From assembly GCA_003454835.1 (NCBI GenBank), contig DMTA01000378.1, positions 1 through 13,397 on the forward strand: DNA of 13,397 bases, written 5' to 3'. Position 1 is the stretch's first letter; each line of letters opens with the position of its first letter. The translations under genes were made by a program, and so were the position numbers. Below are positions 6,493 to 13,189 of this stretch, in pieces. The stretch comes from Achromobacter sp. Its GTDB lineage: Bacteria; Pseudomonadota; Gammaproteobacteria; Burkholderiales; Burkholderiaceae_B. The notes beneath the pieces are model-generated. The model did no database searches, had not been told where the DNA came from, and worked only from the letters and a program-made list of their open reading frames with translations.

Positions 6493-6778
6493 CAATCCAC
6501 CTCCGTCTTGTTTGAAGAGCAATCCGGGGCTTCATAGAAACGGGTGAGTCTCCGCGGCTTTCGAGGCTCGAACCTGAAGCGCAGTTTCCGTCCTTTGCAA
6601 CCCCGCGCAGCATGATGCCCCGGGTGCAGGGGTATCGAAATCAAAACATTCTCAAAAGTACGAATCAGGTCCGGGTAAAAATCAGATTCTTCGTATGTAC
6701 TGCGCACAGACAGGCATGCAAGATGCGAGCAAATGGCAGCGCCGTTGAGTTCCTTTTCAAGTGCCGCACAGGATTTGC
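6493..6778. promoter_or_regulatory. Divergent intergenic region between the two unknown membrane genes
   Basis: This 286-base stretch is less GC-rich than the flanks (about half G+C around 6661-6720). It holds a perfect 6+1+6 palindrome, TTCGAG-G-CTCGAA at 6560-6572. It also holds a longer interrupted inverted repeat, AGTACGAA (6657-6664) against TTCGTATGTACT (6690-6701), where TACGAA/TTCGTA and AGTAC/GTACT pair. Either could be an operator for the divergent genes. I see no convincing -35/-10 pair. Confidence 0.35.
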
Positions 6779-7792
6779 ATGCCGCCCCGTTTTAGCCAGA
6801 AGTTTCCTTGGTACGTCGCCCTGTCATCCGTTGCCGTCCTTGCGGCCGCCATTCGGCTGGGTTATCCCATTCCGAGAGGTGCGGGCCCGCAATCGTCGTA
6901 CGGGTTCCTTAGCGATGGCCCGCAGCTATTCGCCTATCTTCTGTTGGCGGGGATCGCCGCCTTCATTTGCGCACAATCCCGTCTCGAGCGCCGAAGCATT
7001 TTGGGGTACGAGAGCGAGCGCGCCTTCGTGCTGTGGTTCATGGGGGCTTTCGCGTTTTTATGCGCGTTTGCGGGGTCGGCACTTTATGGGTACTTAAGGG
7101 ACTTCACCGGCTATGTGGTGTATGCCTGGGGGAGTGGCGATTATGACGACGCATGGGACCGGGCACAGGCGGTTGCAGCCATTGTTCGCGCGTTGTCCCC
7201 GATAGTCCTGGTGTTGATGATCGGGGCTGCGTTTTTTTTCTGTGCAGTTGTTTTCAAAAGAGAGGAAGTGCGCGGTACGGGCGATGCAGCACGACGGTTT
7301 CGCGCAATCGGTATGTTCACGGGAGTGGTCGTCGTGGTATCGCTTCTGGTGGAAGCTAGTGCCCCTGGCTTTACTCCATCGCGCTTCGTTCGAGCCTACG
7401 GGTTTTATTGGCAGCCTGTGTACGGCACCTTGTCTGTCTTGTTCTGGACCGCGTTGCCCACCTTCATCATCGCGCGCTGTGTCGCCCCGCGCGACGTGCC
7501 AAACTCTCGGCCCGGAAGAATACTCGTTTTTGGAGTCGCCACGGTTGCGGCAATTCAACTGCTGCGTATTGCCGCGATGGAGATCGGCTGGGAGCCATTC
7601 ATCGTGGCGGTTTTTGACGCGGGATATTTCCCGGCGCTCGCCGATTTTCAGGAGAACCACCCCCTGGCTACGGTCGCGATCGTGTACGTGATTCAGCTTC
7701 CGTTGGCTTTGATCTCAATATGGTGCGGCGCACGCTTTGCGCTGAAGTGTTCGCGCTTCGACGATCAGCACGAGGCTATCGTCAAGACCTGA
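6779..7792 (+). CDS. Hypothetical polytopic inner-membrane protein
   Basis: I cannot place this 337-aa protein in a family. About eight hydrophobic helices are visible, near residues 11-29, 48-66, 84-107, 135-157, 175-196, 213-234, 246-265 and 301-326. The longest hydrophilic part, with SGDYDDAWDRAQ, lies around 112-133. There is no recognisable catalytic, transporter-signature or nucleotide-binding motif. I chose the ATG at 6779, preceded by AGGA (6770-6773) at five bases; a GTG at 6761 would add six residues. Third positions are much less GC-biased than in the flanking core genes, which suggests acquisition or weak expression. It is divergent from the gene at 5923-6492 and converges on the MarR gene with a 54-base gap, in which I see no terminator. 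Confidence 0.75.
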   Translation: MPPRFSQKFPWYVALSSVAVLAAAIRLGYPIPRGAGPQSSYGFLSDGPQLFAYLLLAGIAAFICAQSRLERRSILGYESERAFVLWFMGAFAFLCAFAGSALYGYLRDFTGYVVYAWGSGDYDDAWDRAQAVAAIVRALSPIVLVLMIGAAFFFCAVVFKREEVRGTGDAARRFRAIGMFTGVVVVVSLLVEASAPGFTPSRFVRAYGFYWQPVYGTLSVLFWTALPTFIIARCVAPRDVPNSRPGRILVFGVATVAAIQLLRIAAMEIGWEPFIVAVFDAGYFPALADFQENHPLATVAIVYVIQLPLALISIWCGARFALKCSRFDDQHEAIVKT

Positions 7793-7846
7793 TAACCAAT
7801 GGAAGGGAATTACGAATAAAGTGCAGCGCGCCAGGGGGGGCGTCCG

Positions 7847-8290
7847 TCAGGTGTTCCTTTCCCCCGCCGCCCGCACAAAATTCTCCTCCAGCACGCTCAA
7901 CACCCGATTCAGCGTATCCACATCCGCCGCAGACAGCCCCTTCAGCGATTCCTCAAAAAAATCAGCCCGCTTGGGCAACGCCTCATTCACCACCGCCTGC
8001 CCGGCAGCCGTCAACGTCGCATTCGTCAGCCGATTGTCGTCCGCATCCACCGCCCGCGAAATCCAGCCCAGTTTCTGCATCGCCTGCAATTGCCGCGTCA
8101 GTGAAGCCGGATCCAGCCGGCAACGCTCGGCCAGGTGCTTCTGCGAGCACTGCCCGTTCTCATGCAGCGCCAGCAATATCCGCCACCGCGGCAAAGCATG
8201 ACCAACCTTGCTGCTGAAGGCGCTCTGCATGACGCGATACGTTTGGCCCATGTGCTGGATGACTTGCAGGCCTTGTTGTTGTTTGGGCAA
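7847..8290 (-). CDS. MarR-family transcriptional regulator
   Basis: This is a 147-aa winged helix-turn-helix repressor. The recognition part is CSQKHLAERCRLDPASLTRQ near residues 48-67, then LQAMQKLGWISR, and the wing is DADDNRLTNATLTAAG near 82-97. The helices at both ends (1-30 and 105-140) would form the dimer interface. MarR proteins typically bind palindromic operators as dimers and release them when a drug or phenolic ligand binds. The start is a TTG at 8290, supported by GGAGAG, which overlaps the exporter stop at 8-9 bases' distance; an ATG at residue 14 is the alternative. It is the second gene of the efflux operon, three bases after the exporter, so probably translationally coupled and autoregulated through the palindrome at 9906-9927. 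Confidence 0.9.
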   Translation of the reverse strand: MPKQQQGLQVIQHMGQTYRVMQSAFSSKVGHALPRWRILLALHENGQCSQKHLAERCRLDPASLTRQLQAMQKLGWISRAVDADDNRLTNATLTAAGQAVVNEALPKRADFFEESLKGLSAADVDTLNRVLSVLEENFVRAAGERNT

Positions 8291-8293
8291 AAG

Positions 8294-9904
8294 CTACTCT
8301 CCGACGCCGGCGGGCTCCGGTTTGGATGGCCGGACCAGTTGCACCAGGGGCACGCGCCGCACGCACCAGAGTGCGAAGACGGCGACGGCGAGGGCGATGA
8401 GTTGCCCTTCGTGGATGGCGCCCACCAGCGCGATGCGCGCGATTTCGATGAGCGACGTTCCGTCCTGGCCTTGATGGGCCAATTGTGCCAGGAACTCGGT
8501 CTGGGCCGCCGGGTCAACCAGCATCTGCGGGTCGTTGAGTTTGGGCAGCCACTGGGCGGAGGCGCCGCGCAGGGTGGATTCGACGCCGTTGAAGTAGCTG
8601 TGGCTGACCATGGTGCCGACGACCGCGGTGCCTAGCATGCCGCCGATCATGCGCAGGGATTGCAGCAGCGCCGTGGCGATGCCCAGGTGGCTGCGACCAG
8701 CGGTCTGCTGGGCGAAGACCGTGAGGTTGGGCATGATGAAGCCCATGCCCAGGCCAGCCATCGTCATATAGGCGCCGATCAGCAGGTGCGAGGTGTAGTT
8801 GTGGGTCGTGACGATGCCCAGGCACGAGAACGCCATGAGAATGAAGCCGGCGTACAGCATGCGGTTGGGGTTGCGGATGCGCGTGATGATGCGTCCGTTG
8901 ACGATGCTGCCAACCGTGATGAAGACGACCATCGGCGTGATGAGCAGGCCCGCTTGCTGGGGCGACAGCCCGAAGCCGCCCTGCAGAAGCAGGGGCGCGT
9001 AGAAAAGCAGCGAATACATCGTCACGCCGACCAGCAGGGCCAGCGTGAAGAGCATGGCCAGGCCGCGGTTGCGGAACATGTCCAGGGGCAGGAGCGGATG
9101 CGGACAGCGGCGTTCCCACCAGATCAGGGCGGCGAAGGCGGCAATGCTGCCGGCGCCCAGCAGCACGAGGGAGGGCGTGAAGCCGTTCTTGGGCAGGAGT
9201 TCCACCAGCAGCTGCATGGTCCCCAACGCCAGGGCAATCAGCAGTGCGCCCTGCCAATCCAGCCGGACTTTGCCTGGATTCTGATTGCGCAGGTGCGGCA
9301 GATAGCGGGCGACGAACCAGAGGCCAAGGATGCCGATGGGCAGGTTGACGTAGAAGACGGAGCGCCAGCCGTAGTGTTCCGTCAGGGCTCCGCCGAGCGT
9401 GGGGCCGACCGCGTTGGCGATGCCGAAGGCGGCGCTGAGCATGACCTGCCACCGTAGGCGGACGTGGGGATCGGGGAAGAGATCGGGAATACAGGCGAAC
9501 GCGGTGCCGACCAGCATGCCGCCGCCAATGCCTTGCAGCGCCCGCGCCAGCACCAGTTCCAGCATCGTGTCGGCCGCCCCGCACAGGACCGAAGCCAGGG
9601 TGAACAGGATGATGGCGGCCACGACGAACGGTTTGCGGCCGTAGTAATCGCCCAGCCGGCCGAAGATGGGCACGGTGATGACCGAGGTCAGCAAATAGGA
9701 CGTGGCGACCCAGGCATACAGTTCGAAGCCCCGGAGTTCCGCGACGATGGTCGGCAGCGCGGTGCCCACCACAGTCTGGTCGATGGCGACCAGCATCATT
9801 ACGAAGCACATGCCCAGCATGGCCAGCAGGGTTTGCCGGAAGGGCAGGATCTGGCCGGGAGAGTGTTGGGGCGGGGAGGCGGGGGCGGACATTGTTGGAC
9901 GCAT
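8294..9904 (-). CDS. MFS multidrug exporter, DHA2 (EmrB/QacA) family
   Basis: This is a predicted 14-helix proton/drug antiporter of the inner membrane, 536 aa from the ATG at 9904. Typical signatures are AIDQTVVGTALPTI in helix 1 (Asp near 42), motif A GRLGDYYGRK near 82-91, then ARALQGIGGGMLVG and the motif C-like AFGIANAVGPTLGG region after it. Another ATG at 9892 (MSAPASPP...) gives 532 aa and may be the true start, since neither has a clear Shine-Dalgarno. The TTG at 9922 lies inside the palindrome and upstream of the likely transcription start, so I rejected it. No EmrA-like adaptor or outer-membrane channel gene is nearby, so it may act alone. The downstream MarR gene makes substrate-induced expression likely. 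The substrate cannot be read from the sequence. Confidence 0.92.
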   Translation of the reverse strand: MRPTMSAPASPPQHSPGQILPFRQTLLAMLGMCFVMMLVAIDQTVVGTALPTIVAELRGFELYAWVATSYLLTSVITVPIFGRLGDYYGRKPFVVAAIILFTLASVLCGAADTMLELVLARALQGIGGGMLVGTAFACIPDLFPDPHVRLRWQVMLSAAFGIANAVGPTLGGALTEHYGWRSVFYVNLPIGILGLWFVARYLPHLRNQNPGKVRLDWQGALLIALALGTMQLLVELLPKNGFTPSLVLLGAGSIAAFAALIWWERRCPHPLLPLDMFRNRGLAMLFTLALLVGVTMYSLLFYAPLLLQGGFGLSPQQAGLLITPMVVFITVGSIVNGRIITRIRNPNRMLYAGFILMAFSCLGIVTTHNYTSHLLIGAYMTMAGLGMGFIMPNLTVFAQQTAGRSHLGIATALLQSLRMIGGMLGTAVVGTMVSHSYFNGVESTLRGASAQWLPKLNDPQMLVDPAAQTEFLAQLAHQGQDGTSLIEIARIALVGAIHEGQLIALAVAVFALWCVRRVPLVQLVRPSKPEPAGVGE

Positions 9905-9905
9905 C

Positions 9906-9927
9906 AATAATTGATCGATCAATTATT
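9906..9927. promoter_or_regulatory. Perfect 22-bp palindrome, candidate MarR operator
   Basis: The half-site AATAATTGATC (9906-9916) is followed directly by its exact reverse complement (9917-9927), with no spacer. It is an AT-rich island in GC-rich DNA. On the - strand a TAGAAT (plus-strand 9925-9930) overlaps its upstream edge and could be the -10 box of the exporter operon, putting the transcription start inside the palindrome. A bound MarR dimer would then block RNA polymerase. The -35 is poor. Size, symmetry and position fit MarR-family operators; binding by this regulator is inferred. Confidence 0.8.
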
Positions 9928-9930
9928 CTA

Positions 9931-10289
9931 GCTCTACAATCCGGCGGTCAGGAAGCCGTCAGCTTGGCCGATCCCGCTGGTCGGCCTGATTTGTTACGAT
10001 AGCGGTTATCTGCACGCTGGGTTTCCGGCGTCTTCAGCAGGCCTTCCTCGGTAGCACCTTTATTTGGCGCCCATGCCGCAGGCTCGGCAGGAGCGAGGAC
10101 ACGCCCTGAAAGGCAAGCCTCTGAATGGCAAGCCCGTCATGGCAAGCCTGATTGGCAACCCTGACAGGCAAGCCCTGGAATGCAGACAGTTCAATAGGCC
10201 AGCGGTCTTCCGCCGGCAACGCACCTTCCCCGCGCGCTGCGCGGTGGGCGGTATCAAGGATTTCCAGTCGAGGTACCGACGGGGCAGCA
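9931..10289. other. Non-coding region between the efflux operon and the asmA-like gene
   Basis: About 360 bases without a supportable gene. It holds an inverted repeat GGCCGA (9966-9971) / TCGGCC (9981-9986), a TACGAT (9995-10000) that might be a -10 box for the + strand but lacks a -35, the GGCAAGCC repeat cluster (10112-10174), and a perfect CCGCGC-GCT-GCGCGG inverted repeat (10230-10244). The open frame that could extend the downstream gene back to 10152 runs through the repeats and gives a peptide of no recognisable type, so I treat it as leader. Confidence 0.5.
10112..10174 (+). repeat. Five spaced GGCAAGCC-type octamers
   Basis: GGCAAGCC occurs at 10112-10119, 10127-10134, 10141-10148 and 10167-10174, and as GGCAACCC at 10154-10161. 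The start-to-start distances are 15, 14, 13 and 13 bases. The spacers share only short stretches such as CTGA and TGA. It is a degenerate tandem array of about 14-bp units, 115 bases before the downstream start codon. Its function is unknown: a multi-site operator, decayed minisatellite or leader structure are all possible. Confidence 0.6.
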
Positions 10290-12788
10290 ATGAAAACGTG
10301 GTTCAAGCGCATTTTGATAGGCCTGGTAGTGTTGGTTGTCGTGGCCGTCGTCGGCCTGGCCATCTTCTTGCTGACATTCGACCCCAACGCGTACAAGTAC
10401 AAGCTGGAAGAGCTTGTCCAGGAACGCTATCAACGCACGTTGACGATCGACGGCGAGATTGAGCTATCGCTCTTTCCGCGGATCGGCCTGTATGTCCAGG
10501 GCGTGTCCCTGTCCGAACCCAATAGCACAGACACGTTTGCTTCCATCGAGAGCACGCGGCTTGCCGTGGCCGTGTGGCCGCTGCTGTCCAACAGCTTTGT
10601 CGTGGACCACGTGGCCATCAGCGGGCTGAAAGCGCGCGTGGTGCGGGACAAGCAGGGTCAATTCAATTTCAGCAATCTGGTGGGCGGCACGCAGCCGGTC
10701 ACCGATTCGCCCACCAATCCGGCCGAGGCCCTGGTGGGCGCGGCCCAGACCGCCGCGCAGGCGATCACCAGCGGCAACATGCCGCCGTCGCGCAACAACA
10801 TGCAGATCGACATTGCCGGCCTGGACCTGAAGGACGGCGAAGTGCAGCTGCAGGACGCGATAACGGGGATGGCCGTTGCGTTCACGCGCATCAACGCCAA
10901 CACCGGCCGCGTCACGTTCAATCAGCCGTTCGATGTGCGCATGACGGCGCGCGTCGAAGGCGGCTATCCGCGCGTGGATGCCAACTTGACCGGCCAGGCG
11001 CTGCTGACGCTGGACCCTTCCGCCAAGCGCTATGCCGCACAGCGGCTCGACCTGCGCATGGACGGCAAACTGCCGGGCGCCGAGGCCAAAAGCCTGGTGA
11101 TGCGCGGCAACCTGGCGTTCAACGGGCAGAAGTCCGCGTTGGATGTGGCTGGCCTTGAACTCCTGTTCCAGGGCGACGTGACCGAACCCTCGGCCAAGGC
11201 GACCAATGTGGAAGCCAGCGTGGCGATCCCCAAGCTGGCGATCGACCCGCACAAGAGCCAACTCCAGATTGAAAAACTGGCCGTGCGCGCCAAGGGCGGC
11301 GTGGCCGACGGTCCATTCGAGCTGGCTGTCGATGCGCCGGCGCTCAATATTTCCCCCGCGTCGGCAACCGGCGAGGCGCTGACCGGCCGGGTGCGGATCA
11401 GCGGCCTGGATGCCAGCTTCGGACTGAACGGCATCAGCGGCAACGCCGGCGAACTGGATATCAAGGAAGCCAAGCTGGACAGTACGTCCAAGAAGGGCGA
11501 CCGCGTGGTGAAGCTCAATTTCGCGTCGCCGCTCAGCCTGAATCTCCTGATGCGCAGCGGCGCCATGTCGGCGCTGCGTGGAGACGTGAACATCACGGAT
11601 CCCGGCCTGCCCAAGGGCAGCCTGCAGATTCCGGTGATCGGCAGCCTGACGGTGGACCTGCTCAAGGATCAGGCCACCAGCAAGATCAACGCCGTGCTGG
11701 AAGGCGGCAAGTTCGATCTCAGCGCCGACATCACGAAACTGACCGACACGCCGCAGATGAAGTTCGCGCTGGTGGTGGACACGCTTGACCTGGACAAGCT
11801 GGTGCCGCCCGTGATGGCTTCGCCGCCCAAGGCGCCCGCAGATGGCAAGAAGGACGACAGCAAGCCGGCGCCGGCTCCGGCGCCCGCCGCACCCGTGGAC
11901 GACACGATCAATCTGTCGGCGCTGGTCGGCCCCAGCGTCAACGGCACGCTGAAGGTGGGCAAGCTGGTGGTGCGCGGTTTGAAGGCCGATGAGGTCTCGG
12001 CCGCGGTCAAGCTGGACAAGGGCAAGCTCGACATTTCCGACCTCGCAGCAGGCCTCTACGGTGGCAAGCTGGCGGGGGCGCTGTCGGTGGACGCCGCGCA
12101 GGGCAATCAGATCGCCACCAAGATGACGCTGGCCGGCATCGCGATCGAACCTCTGCTGGTGGACCTGGCCAAGCGCAACGTGCTGAGCGGCACCGGCAAC
12201 CTGACGCTTGACCTGAAGACCGGCGGCGCCAACGTCTACGCGATGAAGAGCGGTTTGGGCGGCACGTTGCAATTGAAACTGCGTGATGGCGCGGTCAAGG
12301 GCATCGATCTGACGCAGACACTGCGCGACCTGAAAGCGCGCTTTTCGCCGGATGCGCAGAATGAAACGGTGGCCGCCGACACGGGCAAGCAGACGCAATT
12401 CTCGGAACTCGATGCGGACTTCGCCATCGCCAAGGGCATTGCCACAGTGAAGCGCCTGAACTTCGTGTCGCCGCTTCTGCGCGTCACGCAGGGCGACCCG
12501 GCCAGCATCGACTTCGTCAAGAGCGAGCTGGATCTGGTGGCGCGCGCGCGGGTCATCAACCCGGCGGCCAATCCCGACGGCAAGGAACTGATCGACCTGA
12601 AGGACGTGACCATTCCCGTCCATTTCAAGGGTCCGTTCGACAATCCCTCGTACACGCTGCTTTGGAAGGACGCCATCGGCGGCATCCTGAAGCGCAGCCT
12701 GGAGAACAAGCTCAAGGAAGCGGTCTCCGGCAAGGGCAAGAGCGGCGCCGCGGTAGACAAGGCCTTGAAAGGACTCTTGGGCAAATGA
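10290..12788 (+). CDS. AsmA family protein
   Basis: This is an 832-aa envelope protein of the AsmA/AsmA-like family. Such proteins are inner-membrane anchored, project a long beta-groove into the periplasm, and are linked to outer-membrane assembly and phospholipid transport. It opens with MKTWFKRILIGLV and one transmembrane helix (about residues 8-30), followed by the typical FDPNAYKYKLEELVQERYQRTLTIDGEI, then the repetitive beta-strand pattern. The C-terminal AsmA domain covers roughly the last 250 residues and contains GTGNLTLDLKTGG and an LRDLKARF segment. A Pro/Ala/Lys-rich linker (PAPAPAPAAP) near 512-537 separates two halves. I chose the ATG at 10290, where GGGG lies five bases upstream, the TM helix sits at the right place, and homologues start this way. 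It overlaps the next gene by four bases (ATGA). Confidence 0.9.
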   Translation: MKTWFKRILIGLVVLVVVAVVGLAIFLLTFDPNAYKYKLEELVQERYQRTLTIDGEIELSLFPRIGLYVQGVSLSEPNSTDTFASIESTRLAVAVWPLLSNSFVVDHVAISGLKARVVRDKQGQFNFSNLVGGTQPVTDSPTNPAEALVGAAQTAAQAITSGNMPPSRNNMQIDIAGLDLKDGEVQLQDAITGMAVAFTRINANTGRVTFNQPFDVRMTARVEGGYPRVDANLTGQALLTLDPSAKRYAAQRLDLRMDGKLPGAEAKSLVMRGNLAFNGQKSALDVAGLELLFQGDVTEPSAKATNVEASVAIPKLAIDPHKSQLQIEKLAVRAKGGVADGPFELAVDAPALNISPASATGEALTGRVRISGLDASFGLNGISGNAGELDIKEAKLDSTSKKGDRVVKLNFASPLSLNLLMRSGAMSALRGDVNITDPGLPKGSLQIPVIGSLTVDLLKDQATSKINAVLEGGKFDLSADITKLTDTPQMKFALVVDTLDLDKLVPPVMASPPKAPADGKKDDSKPAPAPAPAAPVDDTINLSALVGPSVNGTLKVGKLVVRGLKADEVSAAVKLDKGKLDISDLAAGLYGGKLAGALSVDAAQGNQIATKMTLAGIAIEPLLVDLAKRNVLSGTGNLTLDLKTGGANVYAMKSGLGGTLQLKLRDGAVKGIDLTQTLRDLKARFSPDAQNETVAADTGKQTQFSELDADFAIAKGIATVKRLNFVSPLLRVTQGDPASIDFVKSELDLVARARVINPAANPDGKELIDLKDVTIPVHFKGPFDNPSYTLLWKDAIGGILKRSLENKLKEAVSGKGKSGAAVDKALKGLLGK

Positions 12789-13171
12789 GCACAGAACAAT
12801 TCCAGCCGATCGCCGAATGCGGCGTGACGACGCAGGCACAAGCGGCGGGATACCATCGCCAGTGGCTCGTGGCCAATGATTCCGGGCAGTGGTTGAATCG
12901 CGAGCTGTGTCCCCGCCTGGCCGAGGTGTCGGTGGAATTGCGGCTGGGCTACCTGGTGCTGAAGGCGCCGGGCATGCTGCGCATGGATATTCCGCTGGAC
13001 GTGATCGAAGACGACGACAGCGTGCGCTACAGCATGCTGGTGGGCGAGCAGGCCATCGACGTCGTTGATGAAGGCGAGCTGGCCGCGGCCTGGATCTCGA
13101 ACTTTGTGCAGGTGCCTTGCCGCATCATGAAGGTGCACCCGGACACGCCCGTGTCCGCCTGGCCGGCCTGA
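12785..13171 (+). CDS. Stand-alone MOSC N-terminal beta-barrel domain protein
   Basis: This is a 128-aa protein whose whole length resembles the MOSC_N beta-barrel (PF03476) that normally precedes a MOSC domain in mARC/YcbX-type molybdenum enzymes. The core pattern is YHRQWLVANDSGQWLNRELCPRLA (near residues 23-46), matching the family's RW-hydrophobic-V-D-x-x-G-x-(F/W)-L-x-x-R-x-x-P-x-(L/M)-A. It also shows LVLKAPGMLRMDIPL and the terminal WISNFVQVPCRIMKVHPD, where the MOSC domain would begin. The protein stops there, so the Moco-binding Cys domain is missing. Its ATG overlaps the asmA-like stop (ATGA), pointing to translational coupling. It converges with the benE-like gene 18 bases away. 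The function is unknown; the family call is from pattern recall. Confidence 0.75.
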   Translation: MSTEQFQPIAECGVTTQAQAAGYHRQWLVANDSGQWLNRELCPRLAEVSVELRLGYLVLKAPGMLRMDIPLDVIEDDDSVRYSMLVGEQAIDVVDEGELAAAWISNFVQVPCRIMKVHPDTPVSAWPA

Positions 13172-13189
13172 AGGCGGCCGCGCCGTTTA

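Noticed and set aside
6555..6580. tRNA T-arm-like sequence on the - strand (AGGTTCGAGCCT)
   Set aside because: No acceptor or anticodon stem can be drawn around it; it is explained by the short palindrome TTCGAG-G-CTCGAA.
6612..7097. A 161-codon + strand frame entering the 337-aa membrane gene
   Set aside because: It overlaps the better supported frame, lacks a ribosome-binding site and has no coherent hydrophobic pattern.
8514..9809. A second - strand frame of 431 codons within the exporter
   Set aside because: Arg/Pro/His-rich out-of-frame translation of the MFS gene; the other frame has 14 helices and transporter motifs.
10230..10244. CCGCGC-GCT-GCGCGG inverted repeat as a terminator
   Set aside because: No T-tract and no gene upstream for it to end; such short GC palindromes are expected by chance at this GC content.
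10152..10289. 46-codon N-terminal extension of the asmA-like gene
   Set aside because: The extension runs through the repeat region, has no ribosome-binding site and would bury the signal-anchor helix; the ATG at 10290 fits the family.
10464..12839. A 791-codon - strand frame opposite the asmA-like gene
   Set aside because: Long because of GC-rich third positions on the + strand; composition (His/Arg/Gln/Ala) is that of an antisense frame, and the AsmA frame has clear family features.
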